Below are positions 1 to 11,166 of a stretch of 64,000 nucleotides of DNA, in pieces. The DNA comes from Bradysia coprophila. Lineage: Eukaryota > Arthropoda > Insecta > Diptera > Sciaridae. Under the pieces are notes generated by a model. It worked only from the letters and a program-made list of their open reading frames with translations, was not told where the DNA came from and searched no databases. The stretch's first letter is position 1; every line of letters starts with the position of its first letter. The position numbers and the translations under genes are program-made. The stretch is taken from NCBI RefSeq assembly GCF_014529535.1, contig NW_023503313.1, positions 3,246,800 through 3,310,799 on the forward strand. The letters run 5' to 3'.

Positions 1-830
1 TAAAAAACCCTTCAAACTTCTTGTAGCATAACGGCTATTTTCCTAACGCATGCTAAGAGGATTGTTTAGTGAAGAGCCGGAGACGAGTTCTGGAAACGAA
101 TTTGCCAAAATATCATTTTAGCACAAGTTAGGAACAACGTTTTTCCTAAAGAACGTTGGAAATGTGCGACCAAGTTACGATATTACAAAACTAGTTTCGA
201 AATATACTATTTCTGTGCCCAATTTAATATTACGCTCGATCGTGCCTCTAGCTAAAAGAGCAACAAACCCCGGTATTTCTTTTAAATTCAATTTAAATTC
301 TAAATTCTGAAGAAACTTCAGAAAATTGTGCAAAATTTTCCAGAAATTGTAGAAACCCCAAGAAAATAGTCCCTGTGACCATAAGCCAGGGCTTATTTTA
401 ATAAATTAAATTTCCGATTAAAATACCCGATGGTTACGATATTCAGGTTTCAAAACACACAATACGTGAATTTTCGGGAATTTAATTCCTTAAAAATATG
501 CCCTGCCCTAAACATGCTTGTAAAATCCTATATATCACTAATCTTCCGAAAGTTTCCTTACTTGGACACCGAATCTTACGAATATTAGGGAGATTACGAT
601 TTTCACTTATTACAAGTTGAGGTAAGTTTACTTCAACTTATAATTATAGTGAAAACCGCAATCTACCTACTGCACTTTACTTAATAAGGTAAAATAAGAA
701 CAAAAGTTACATTGGTCGTCTCATCTCACTTCACGTTTATTTACTTTTTACGAAATAAAATCCATTTTGTTTGAAAAAAAAAGCCCGCAAGGACACTGCC
801 ATCAGGATCTCACATTATGCCAACGGTAAA
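1..830. other. Flank and 3' region of the coiled-coil gene, no gene seen
   Basis: AT-rich sequence with no convincing coding exon or splice pair. The last part lies just downstream of the minus-strand stop codon of the coiled-coil gene and probably contains its 3' UTR. No recognisable repeat structure stands out. Confidence 0.4.
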
Positions 831-2878
831 TTATGATTTCATTGTTTCAATTTGATTATCCAGCAGTTTAATCTTCTCTTCATATCCCTTACGTAGTTCC
901 TATAATACGATTTTATTATATACTTACATAAAGTTAACGGCAGTCCATAAAGTACGGATGGCCCTTTTCGGTTGTGTGGCACGGTGCGGTTGAATGAATT
1001 TTAACTGATTATTTCGATGCACTTTTGATATTTTTGGATATTATTAGTCAGCTCGGAGCCCTGAACAAGGTTCCACAAAAATTTGTGATTTTCATCCGTA
1101 CGTGCATAGCCTATCCTGTCGACAGAGAGAGAGAGTGGTACAAAACTGGTTATGGTTGCAATCGGTAGTGCCTGAAATTCTAATAACAATTGTGCAAAAA
1201 AAAATTACCATTAGTGCAAGGGAAGCCGGCAGAGACACGCTAAAGTTTAAAAAGCGTGATTTTCAAAGAGTCATACATGCGTGGATACTTGAGGGATGAA
1301 GCTAATAAATAGTTCTCGCAGTAGAGCAACATCTCCTTTACCAATTACCAAAAAAATGATTTTTGGGGACAGTCTTCGTAGAGGCCGACAGTAGCTCAAA
1401 GTTTTTCCCTCATATTTGGTAAAATTTGCGAGTTTCAGAGGCACCTGAAACCCACTCGTTCAAATTTTTTGTTATTAAAATGGGTAATTCTGAAATGCTG
1501 GAAGTCTCAGCTGTCCATCGACACCACACTTACAATGACTCATGTCAACAGTGCCGACATGTTGCGTGAATAAGTGAAATTTGTCCTTCCACGACGAAAT
1601 TTTGTGCTTGAATTGTAAAATCTTTGAAAACACCGCTGGGATGATTTGTTTGATTAACAAAGTTATAGAGACAACAGAAAAACCAAAAAACATCGATATT
1701 TTGCTCTTCATATAGATATTTCAAATCATGCACAAAATTGGTAAAGGAGATGTTGCTCTACTGCGAGAACTATTTATTAGCCTCATCCCTCAAGTATCCA
1801 CGCATGTATGACTCTTTGAAAATCACGCTTTTTAAACTTTAGCGTGTCTCTGCCGGCTTTCTTTGCACTAATGGTAATTTTTTTTTGCACAATTGTTATT
1901 AGAATTTCAGGCACTACCGATTGCAACCATAACCAGTTTTGTACCACTCTCTCTGTCGACAGGATAGCCTATGCACGTACGGATGAAAATCAAAATTTTT
2001 TGTGGAACCTTGTTCAGGGCTCCGAGCTGACTAATAATATCCAAAAATATCAAAAGTGCATCGAAATAATCAGTTAAAGTTCATTCAACCGCACCGTGGT
2101 GGATTTAAATGATCAGAGTAAAATTTACCTTGAAAATCTCCGACTGAATATCGTACTCAGATTTGATGTCGTTGTACATCTTTTGCGATAGCGCCAATTT
2201 CTTAGTCGTAATTTCAAGTCGGTCGCGTTCATTCTTCAAACGCAACTCCATTGTATCGAACCGAGACTGGAAATGCAGATTTTCCGCATTCCTTAAATTG
2301 AGCATCTCTTTCGTAATTTCAAGGACATCCTTTGTCGCATCCATTTGATTCTTAAGTGCCTTCAACTGTTGTTCCTGCTGTTTGCACACCTTGGTCTTTT
2401 CAAATAACAACAATTTGGCTTTGGCTAGCACATCGTCCTCTTGTTTATTCTTTTTGCCTTTACCGGCTACGGCACCGGGCTGTTTATTTTCTAATTCCAC
2501 CAATTGCCTCTTGAGCCTTTCATTTTCGGCCTTAATGATCTGAAATTTAAATCCACACACGACATTAATACAAATTAATACTGGAAGAATTCCGTGGCAT
2601 ACTTTAGATTCCATCTCCTGTTGGCTCAACTTCGATCGTACATGTTCAATGAATTTTTTCCTGTCCGCTTCCATACTGTTCACAATTTCGAGAAAATTAA
2701 TTTCCGTTCTCTTAACCGGAGCTCCATTTTGGGGTTTCTCTTCGACATTCTCGTCATCTTTGTTATTCAAACTATCTTCAATTGACTGAAGTATTTCTTT
2801 ATCTTCATCATTCGAGACTGTTGCATTTTCCAGCGAGGCACTCACTTCGACAATTTCCGCATTAATATTGGACGACAT
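831..2878 (-). CDS. Coiled-coil protein, 3 exons, about 251 aa
   Basis: Exons (minus strand) 2878-2603, 2539-2129 and 899-831; introns are 63 bp and 1229 bp and every junction is GT-AG in phase 0. The protein starts MSSNINAEIVEV, has an acidic first third, then a long charged heptad-like region rich in K, E, L and Q (for example LENKQPG, then KAKLLLFEKTKVCKQQEQQL) running nearly to the end, so it is predicted to be mostly coiled coil. The last exon encodes ELRKGYEEKIKLL and stops. I do not recognise the family; weak similarity to golgin- or taxilin-like proteins would be expected of any coiled coil and I do not rely on it. The last intron carries a foldback element (980-2098). Exon 3 is short (69 bp), so its assignment is less certain than exons 1-2. 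Confidence 0.7.
980..2098. mobile_element. Foldback-type element with about 365-bp inverted arms
   Basis: The left arm (980 to about 1346) and right arm (about 1735 to 2098) are near-perfect reverse complements. They begin CACGGTGCGGTTGAATGAA and end with its complement, and enclose a loop of about 390 bp. The tetranucleotide GTGG borders both ends (976-979 and 2099-2102) and may be a target duplication, but four bases can match by chance. No transposase is present. It sits entirely inside the last intron of the coiled-coil gene, whose splice donor is only about 30 bp from its right end. The high arm identity suggests a recent insertion or arm homogenisation. Confidence 0.85.
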
Positions 2879-3548
2879 TATTTTAAGCTGTTGATTGGAA
2901 AGGTTAATGATTTGAATACAAATAAGCGGTAACCCGATATATCACAATCAAATTTTCTTACTCTTTTCAGATGTTTATTACGACGTGAATTGAAACCAGA
3001 AAAAAAAAATTTTGTCTTGAAATTTTATTCACCCAATTCCATTACACAGTTGGAAATTGTAAAAAAAACTAAAATGTTCTCGCGAACCTCGTGTTATGCG
3101 AGAGAAAATGTTGTTTCTACTTTTTATTTATAACTTCGTATGTTTGAATCGGGATTTATTTTCGGTGCGTTTTCCACAACATATAGATATGTCGGTTGGA
3201 AAACACTGCGATTTTCGTGACTACAATTTAGTCGGAAAATGCAAGTAAAAAGTTCAGGACATTTTTCGATCTATCAATATTTATGGGAGTGTTGTAGGTA
3301 GAAGATGACTTATGCGTGACCCGAAGAAAGTTTTTTATTCTTCTGAACAATCCACTCCTTTCATTTACGAAGGAAAAAAAATCATTCAATTGCTAAGAAA
3401 AGTGGTTTATTGCCATCAACTCAATTCAAGATTATTTTCCATTAATAAACATCTTGCAATTAAGAACATTATCCGTTAGTGTAGCGCCTAAACGTCACGT
3501 CGATTAGAATCAATTCCGAAATCGTTTTTTTGTAAAAAAAAGTAATCA
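2879..3548. other. Intergenic: 5' flank of the coiled-coil gene and 3' flank of the WD40 gene
   Basis: No coding exon is supported here. It lies between the start codon of the coiled-coil gene and the stop of the WD40-type gene, both on the minus strand, so it should hold one promoter and one 3' UTR. No specific motif could be called. Confidence 0.4.
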
Positions 3549-4643
3549 CTAACCCGCCTTTGAGCTGAAGCAAACTTCACTAATGACACCCGTTGTGTCT
3601 GCAACATACACCTTACTATCCGCTCCCATACAAATGGCATTGATAAACCTACCAATAGTAACTTCACCCACATTTCGGGGACTATTTTCCACTTCGATCC
3701 ATTTTTTTACTTTGCCATCGTATCCAGCTGTATATAGATCTGATCCAGATGCACAGACTGTATTTATAATCATTTCGTGAGCATCCTGGATTACAGAAGC
3801 AAATTTAGTTCGAATAGAGTCGCCAATTGATTTTCTGCTGAATCGATGGACTTACTTCCTTATTCCAAACCGAATCAAATGGTTGCTTGTTACGCACCAA
3901 AGATATTCCTTTACCACTTCTCGTTGTAAAGACTAGGTACATGCTGATTTCATTTTCCTTCGGTCCGAACAGTGTCACTGGAGCACGTCCCTCGATCGTT
4001 GCTTTTGTAACGTATCTCCCAGTTTTTCCTTCCAATAAATCGGTTATAACGCAATCCAGATCACGAGCCGTGTAAAGAAGGTTCCTAATTAATGAGTACG
4101 AACTGATACAGATGCAATTCTCGGTAGACAAAAAATTCATTTATACTTCTCAACAGCCATCGATCGAACCTCTTCAACGATATTATATTTGAATGTAATT
4201 TTGTTGTCCACCCATTTAATAACAATGCCCTTATCGTCACCCGAATAAAGGACGTCGTCCACACATACCAATGATATTATTTCGTCGTGATCGGTTTTCA
4301 TTAGTATGATCGGTTCACATGAATTGGCCAATGGATTTTCGAAATATTTAATTGTACCGTCGCAACTGCTTGAGTAAATTACTCCCTTGGAATTGGCACA
4401 GATTGCATAAATGTAGGAGTCATGAGCATTTATGTCTTTTACAAGTTCTAGCTTATCGTTCCACACCTAATGTTTGGATATGGAATTAAGATGAGAAATT
4501 TAAGCAACAACTCACGCCAAACAAACCTTTATTTTTCCATCTGCTCCACCAGAATACAAATAGCCATTCAAATATAACAAACAAGTCGCATCGCCAGTAT
4601 GCTTCACCTCGTCGGCCGAAAATTTGGTCACTTTGCCAATCAT
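3549..4643 (-). CDS. WD40-repeat protein, 4 exons, about 300 aa
   Basis: Exons 4643-4527, 4466-4147, 4084-3856 and 3785-3549. Introns are about 60-70 bp, all GT-AG, and phases agree. The protein starts MIGKVTKFSADEVKHTGDA and contains repeated beta-propeller-like segments: LNGYLYSGGADGKIKVW (about residues 25-41), ANSKGVIYSSSCDGTIKYF, CVDDVLYSGDDKGIVIKWV and ASGSDLYTAGYDGKVKKWI. These are the GD/DG...W/F endings of WD repeats. At about 300 residues it could form one seven-bladed propeller that scaffolds protein contacts. Splicing out the short intron after MAVEK (4146-4085) removes an apparent in-frame stop and restores the reading frame. I cannot assign an orthologue. Confidence 0.85.
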
Positions 4644-5595
4644 TTTGTCGTCATTTAATTTGCAAATTTAATAATTTTTCTTGATTGTCTCCTTGCTACA
4701 ATCACACTGTGTGTCGGTCAGTGAATTATTGATTTTGTTTTGCTGAATTTTAGAAATACAACACTCAAAATATCATCGCCTCTCCTTTATGTAATTCGTG
4801 ATGCTATTTTAAGATGAATTGATGTAAGATCATCGTGTGTACATTTGTGTGTGAGGTGAGAAGGAATTGGCGTAAATCATATAATATTTCATCGAATTTA
4901 ATTTGTTTTAAAGATGAGTTTCAAGTAAAAACAGTGATGACGATGGTAAGGACTTTTTTTTGAATTCATTGCTACTGTTGAATAGAAAGTTAAAGACAAA
5001 ATTGGTTGGAGATTTTTAGTTCTCAGCATAGACAGAGTGGGTACTGACTTCAGAAAATCACTAGTAAACCGTTGGAAAATCAGAGTAAATCAGAGTAAAG
5101 ACAATGCGCTGAGGATTTTCTACTATTTTGAGAAGATTTTCTATGCTGGATTTTCAAGGATTTTCAAGACAATTCTCAAAACTTAAGAAGAAATTTCTTA
5201 AATCCTTGAAAATCTAGCAAAAACAGTATAGAAAATCCTCATAAAACCAATGAAAATCCTCAAAAGAATTTTCTTTTTGAAATTCCTTTGTCAACGAAAT
5301 TTACATTTCGTTTTATGAGTAGTCTTTGAGGACTTTCTATGGGGATCTGGAGCATTTTCTGACGAATTTTCTTTCGACTGCCAGAGTATTTTCTACGAAT
5401 ATCTGCCCCTCAGGAAAATAATAAGTTTTGCACATAAATACGTAATCAGCTATTACTGTGCTCTCTACTCTGGAAGCAAAACTTGTCACGAAGTAAATTC
5501 ACAAAATTTACTCAATACAGTGTTTCCTCCTAGCTATCATACCGTCGAAATTTTTGCTCAGTAAAATAGCGTTGGGTTAAAAATGCAATAGTATT

Positions 5596-5722
5596 TTACA
5601 TGACTAGGGATAAAAAGATGAAAAGTAGAGTTTTCGTGTGAATTTTGTTGATCCGAGGCGAAGCCGAGGTCAATAAACACACGAAAACGAGACTTTTCAT
5701 CTTTTTATCCCTAGTCATGTAA
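5596..5722. repeat. Palindromic hairpin MITE
   Basis: A left arm, with TTACATGACTAGGGATAAAA and then GAAAAGT...GTTTTCGTGTG, is mirrored by the right arm ending CCCTAGTCATGTAA, with a short loop containing GGCGAAGCC. A diverged relative with the same order of motifs (CGTTTTCGAGTGT, TCGTCTACGCCTCGGATTAACAAAATTC, CATCTTTTTAGTAATGTAA) lies at about 27700-27830, which supports a dispersed family. Confidence 0.75.
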
Positions 5723-5921
5723 TGGATTTTACATGCTGAGGGCGTCGAAAGAAGTGCTTAAAACATGAAAAGTACGGTTTTCGACGTATGTAGCATGTAA
5801 GATGGATTTACTCGCGGGTATCACAATCGTATTCATTTTTCATACTCCCATAGTATAGATATGTGATCTACGAAAGTATAGTTTCCATATTTTATGGGAT
5901 CATATTTGTACTCGGCGTAGG

Positions 5922-6130
5922 GTAATTTGGCACACAGTGCTAAAAGAACGCATTTTTCAACTACGTAAAAGGTGAACTCGCACATGATTTTTCGATACCA
6001 AAATTTTGTAAAAGGAGTCATTAAGTCGATGACATGGTTAAAAATTATTTGCAGCAATAACCTTGCGCGTGCGAGTTCACCTTTTACGTAGTTTAAAAGT
6101 GCGTTCTTTTGGCACCGTGTGCCAGATTAC
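5922..6130. repeat. Inverted-repeat MITE, about 60-bp arms
   Basis: The left arm (5922-5983) containing GCACACAGTGCTAAAAGAAC and CGTAAAAGGTGAACTCGCAC is the near reverse complement of the right arm (6067-6130). The loop is about 80 bp and nothing inside suggests a gene. Confidence 0.75.
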
Positions 6131-7144
6131 CAATATACCTTGTACTCGTATGTCATTGACCAAGTGGAATGTGAATGATTCAGTTCTTCAGGATGTTAGA
6201 GTTTGATGTCCTAAAGTCAATAAGAAATTACTCCGATGTGAGCATGTTTCAACAGTCTTTGTAAGGAAAATTTTTTTGTCACTCGCTCACCAGAACCTGT
6301 TAAATCTGACACCCAGTGAGAGCGAGATCCAAGAAGCTTTTCTGCAGAATATGTCGTCCTTTGAAAAAATTAGGGTCATCGCAATGGGATAAATAAGCAT
6401 AATTTTAGCATCACCGATATGAGTTTTCATGTCATGATTAGTCCTCGAAGCCAGACTTTCGTTGCGTAATGTGAAATGGGCATTGTGAATGTCTGAATAA
6501 TATAGGGACAGAGGAACAGGATAACCTTCCAAAAGGTGTTTAGCAGAAGTTGGATCTGTTGTGCATTTACAGTTAGTTGTAAGTCGACTCTTCAAACATT
6601 TTGTTTAAAGATTTTTCTTTTTCATTTCAAGGTTTTACGTAAACTTTGAGTTATTAGTGAAAATCGCAATCTCTTCACTGTGCATACGATTCAATTTTCA
6701 ATGTAGTCTAGACGATGGTACTTAAAGTTTTCATCAGTAGCAAACCGACACGTAATCATTATATGTTTACAGTTTCGAGATAAGCTCTTCTCACGAAGCA
6801 ATCGACATCGTTCAATGGATCAGAATAAAATGTAATGCATTGGCACACGCACCGTTTGCTTTCACATTGCCCTTTTGCTATTCTTCTTATAAAATTGCAT
6901 CCTACTTCGAACTGCCATTGTAATTTCTTGTGACCAAACGAGCTGCACATGCTCCAATAAATTTGACATCAAATGGTCACACGTTTTTTTCCTTAATTTA
7001 TTGTGATCAAAACCATAACGATAAAACTAATGAAAAAATCACTTTTATGTTGTTCGCAAATTTGCTCAATCTTTTGTTCACATCCATTCTCACTAATATT
7101 CCATTGTAGACATTCTGTGCTCTTATTTCTCTACTTTATATTAT

Positions 7145-9205
7145 CTAGAGTTCATCGTGCTCATATTCATTCGTATCACCAGTCGGATTAATTTGACAAA
7201 CGGCTGGGGTCTGCAGAGTGCAAACATATTCGCAACGATTCGGTTCGGCCACGGATGTCAATTTTGTTTCTAATCCACATTCTAAGTGAACCGTTGCCGA
7301 TCGCTGCGGACCGTTCCAACACGATGCACCGTTGGCAAAGACCATAGTGGAATATTTGTTCGTGGCACCGTCCCATCGATCCCAAGTGCCCAATCTGAAA
7401 CGAATCGTTGAAATGAAATTGGCCGTACATCGTTTTCGTCCATTTCACATTTACCTCGTTTCAGCGCCACCAGACTTGGGCTGTTGAACGGCCTTGTCAA
7501 ATGGACAAACTTTGTAGACGTATTCACGGTCCTCGAAATTGAAACATTCGCCGTGCAATGGAGTGAATTCTTCGTTCGGTCCAAAGTCCTTATTGAGTAA
7601 ATCATCAATGTTTCCAATTTCAGTTTCGATTTCACGCAATTCACGTTCAGCTTCTAGGAATAGATTACGTGCACCATTGGCCTGTTCGATTAATTTCTTT
7701 GTTTCGGCATCGTATTCGATCGGCTCGTTGGTGGTTGTTTCTCGATCGACCAGTTCGACCTACAAAACATAGATTGAATTATAAAATAGATTGAAGGTTT
7801 GACTCGAGCTTTTGTTCGAAAATTCGACAAAATGACCTCGACGTGGAGCTAAATGCAATACAAAGGTCAACCAAATTTTCTGATTTTAAAACGGAAATTC
7901 AGATGCAAGTTGGTTGTACATGAACTGTGCCATATACGTCACTTTTTCATGTCAAGAATTTTAAAAATTCGCTAAGAAAATGAAAAATTGATAAAATGCT
8001 AAAATACGCACCTCTCCTTCGCCAGTCTCTTCTTCATATTCTTCCTCTTCTGCATCGTCATCGCTATGTTCATCGCCACCTTCATCCACATCATTGTTGT
8101 CGTACGTAAGTTCTGGGTTTTCATTTTCCCTTAACTCTTCCACCGATTCTGGTGGTTTGAATAGACCGGAATCGAGCATCATGTACGGTTTAATTTTCGG
8201 CCAACAGAGTGTTTTGAATGTTTCGAAATCAACGGCATCGTGATCATCCAGAAAGTATTTGGCCTCCTCTACGCTAACTTCACCGTCTCGATTTTTGTCA
8301 AATGCGATGCGGGTTTGTATTTCTTCGATTTCGACCAGCTGATTACCATTCGAATCGTATTTGGTGAATGTACTTTCAGCCTCTTTGGCATTCTCTTCCT
8401 GTTCCAATTCTCGTTTCTCTCTATCCTCACGCTCCTGGATTTCCCTGTACACATCCAATGCGGCTCGTTCCATAACTTCAACTTCGTCTTTTATTTGCAT
8501 TCGTTCGGTTTTGAGTATTTCGGCTTCTTCTTGATGTTTTCGTAGCTCGATTAAACGGGCTCGGTGTTGGTCTTTTAATGCTTTGCCTTTACTTGCCATA
8601 TCAGCACGAAGTTGATTACCCACTTTGGCTAGTTCAGCTAACTCCCTCTCACGCTGTCTTTCCTCTTTACCTGAAGCGGATTCAAACACAAAGTTAAGTT
8701 TTGAATTTAGCATTTGTCTCAAAATGACGCGTTAAGACGCTGATCTTATCTCACCTAATTCGCTACAAATATTCACACAATTCGCTTGGGATTGATATTC
8801 ATCGGAAGCATCACAGCAATCGCATACACCGTCGTTAACTTGAGAACTTGGAATGTTTTTTGGTTTATGTCCAGCATTTGTACAATGGAATTGTCCTTGA
8901 GGACATGCTGAAAGTGCGAATAATTTCCACTTTAGTTTCTACATTCGGGTGATCATCACATTAAATCAGTACTTACCGGCAGTTCCCGGCTCATCGGAAG
9001 CGTCTTGACAATCACAGTAATCGTCATTGACCTGAGTGAATTTTATTACTTTTTTCCCATCTAAGCAGGCAAATGTGTTGCCAGGTGAGTAAAGACTGGC
9101 TCTGGATAGAGAAACACCTCTAGGCCGCGGAATTTCAGATAACACGGATAAGCCGAAACATGATATCAGTACGAATGTAACAAAGATGTGCTGGAATTGT
9201 TCCAT
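7145..9205 (-). CDS. GCS2beta: Glucosidase II beta subunit (PRKCSH / GCS2-beta), 5 exons, 531 aa
   Basis: Non-catalytic subunit of ER glucosidase II, which removes the inner glucoses from N-glycans in the calnexin cycle; this subunit recognises mannose and retains the enzyme in the ER. Exons 9205-8977, 8907-8755, 8670-8012, 7759-7455 and 7394-7145 are all GT-AG with matching phase. A signal peptide ([20 protein letters not shown]) leads into two LDL-receptor class A-like cysteine modules ([14 protein letters not shown] and [14 protein letters not shown]). A long charged coiled coil follows, then EF-hand loops ([26 protein letters not shown]), an acidic Asp/Glu tract, and a C-terminal MRH lectin domain (LGTWDRWDG... 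[15 protein letters not shown]). It ends in the ER-retention signal HDEL. Domain order and length match the family well. Confidence 0.97.
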
Positions 9206-10010
9206 GATTTTGAACAGCCTAATCAGGATTTACGTATTACTCAACCTCTTAACTGATTCGAGGTATTCAATAAGCGAAGACTACAATTTAAAAAAAAAAT
9301 CTTTTATTTATCTTTCGTTAAAGCGAGTGCGGAATTTGACGTGTATGGCAGTACGTGTATCGGAAAAATACTCTTTATGTTTGACACAAGACTTTGTAAA
9401 TATATCAGTTCCTTTCAAATCCCAGTGTAAATATTCAATTAGAAATTTACTGCTGGGATTTTCACAGACTATTTTTTTAATGATAAAATTTTTAGTGGAA
9501 AAATCCTGCTAAAAAATCGTCGGTTGTTGTCACTTATTAGCATATATTGAAAGAAGAAATAAATAGTGGCGTGTTTCCTCCATTTTTACGATTTTGTTTG
9601 ATTTTCTTGTATTGGGAAAACGGTGCAGACAAAATCGACTCAACATTCCCACGAGTGATTTATATAAGTACTATAAATGCCTATAATCCCTATACTAGGT
9701 CTAAAAGCGCGGGAACAGTTTCAGAGGAGAGTGGCCTACACACCGATACCACTCACACCGCCCAAAACGTCTCCGGACATGGCGATATTACTTAAGGAAA
9801 AAAACGCGAAAATTATGACGTCACGCTGCTTTGTATTTGCTGTTCTGCCCAAATTTGGAAGAAAAATTCAAGTTTTTTTCAAAAATTATTTGTAATCGAT
9901 TTTGCAGATTGTTTTTTAAAAATTTTTGAGCAAAAATTAATAAAATCTCTCGAAAAATCGACCATTAAGTTTCATAAAAAACAATCTGCAAGTGAATTCT
10001 GAATTCTGTC

Positions 10011-10222
10011 GGGAAGGGACAATACTCTCTCTAGCATCCAAACTCTCTCAAAAAATCGATGTAGGGGGAAAATAAGTTTGAGAAACGCTGATTTTAAATA
10101 TGACTTAAAACCAACAACAACAACAACACGAGCGAACAAAGTAGCAGTGATTCATAAACGTATCTACCACTACCACCTTAATAATTGTAGTTTGGTTGCT
10201 AGGGAGAGAGTATTGGTAGGGA
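10011..10222. repeat. Inverted-repeat element
   Basis: GGACAATACTCTCTCTAGCA followed by TCCAAACT (left) is mirrored by AGTTTGGTTGCTAGGGAG followed by AGAGTATTG (right, 10190-10222). The arms are about 30 bp with some mismatches and the loop is about 150 bp. No flanking duplication was recognised. Confidence 0.6.
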
Positions 10223-10610
10223 TGAATAGCCTGCAGAACGAACCGAACCCGAATCGGATGACCAATATAATACATGACAAATATTGGATTTGAATCATTT
10301 TAACGATTTCGACCGAAATGGTTTTTTATACAAATTATTTTCGTAAATTGTTTTTTCTGAAAATTATCAAAAATTTCGAGGTATCTTGTTTTTCAAATAG
10401 GGCCTGCGTTGTATTTGTGGCTCATTATGTCAATATATACCATTGAGCATCTCTAAGTAAGCCTAACTAACATTTTCCTTTTCTTACTTCTGCCTCATGT
10501 CAATAGTCCCAGCACGTCAGTGCAAGCCGAATTTCAATTCAGCCGCTGTTAGGAAATAAAGAACTTTAAAAAACGATTGGTATGAGTATGAAGAAAAGAC
10601 TTCTCGTTGA

Positions 10611-10655
10611 ACCGTCCCAACGATCCTAAGTGACCAATCTGAAATGATTCGTTCA
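10611..10655 (-). pseudogene. Short duplicated fragment of GCS2-beta (exon 5 / intron 4 junction)
   Basis: About 45 bp matches 7367-7411 with six differences, roughly 87 percent identity. The matched stretch crosses the intron 4/exon 5 boundary of GCS2-beta, so it came from genomic DNA rather than from spliced RNA. Similarity fades on both sides. It has no coding capacity of its own. Confidence 0.55.
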
Positions 10656-11166
10656 TTGCTTCCCATTTTTAATTTCCTTGATTTCATGCCACACCTCGTA
10701 CTTGTCAACAGCTATGAAATTTATTGTTGTTTTATAGCGGTTTAAAATCAATCAACTTGGTGTGGTAGATATACTTTCTGGACCAGGTAAGCAGAGCCGA
10801 TAGTCCTAATATATTAGTCACGAGTCCTAACTGCCTGTGAAACCTCTGCTGGCTTCATAATAACTTTATCCACACTGTGGCCTGACGCTGACGCAGTGTG
10901 ACTGTAGGTATAACAAACTTACAAGCTCTTACGTTTAAAAAAACAAAATTTGAAAATCGCTGCCTTAACGAACGTTAATCGTACTGGGTACGAGACATTT
11001 TTTTGCGTAACGAATTGATCAAACGCACTACATTCTAGCTGTCAAATCGTTCTCGAATAATATCAACACCTCTTGCATATACCGAGTATTTTCAGCAGTA
11101 TTTTGTGTTGTGCTCTAGAAATTTAATTTGATTATTGATATTCGCAATTAAAATCATAAATTAGCA

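Larger units (their letters stand above)
4644..7144. other. Intergenic region rich in hairpins
   Basis: No gene is supported. About 5040-5410 contains many imperfect inverted copies of GAAAATCCTC/GAGGATTTTC and looks like a decayed hairpin element. Two clear inverted repeats follow (5596-5722 and 5922-6130, listed separately). The short open frames here coincide with these repeats or with AT-rich sequence. Confidence 0.5.
9206..11166. other. Divergent intergenic region between GCS2-beta and CCT1
   Basis: The two genes are transcribed away from each other, so both promoters should lie here. It holds a hairpin element (10011-10222), a short duplicate of a GCS2-beta segment (about 10611-10655) and an (ACA)n stretch near 10108. 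No other gene is supported. Confidence 0.5.

Noticed and set aside
1844-2077. Open frame with SVDRIAYARTDENQNF, also present inverted at 1001-1189
   Set aside because: Both lie in the mirrored arms of the foldback element; the protein similarity is a by-product of the inverted repeat.
3805-4140. Apparent frameshift in the WD40-type gene at MAVEKYK/MNFLST
   Set aside because: A 62-bp GT-AG intron (4146-4085) joins MAVEK to NLLYTARD in phase, so no frameshift is needed.
5833-6057. Minus-strand frame of 74 aa
   Set aside because: Most of it lies in the arm and loop of the inverted repeat at 5922-6130.
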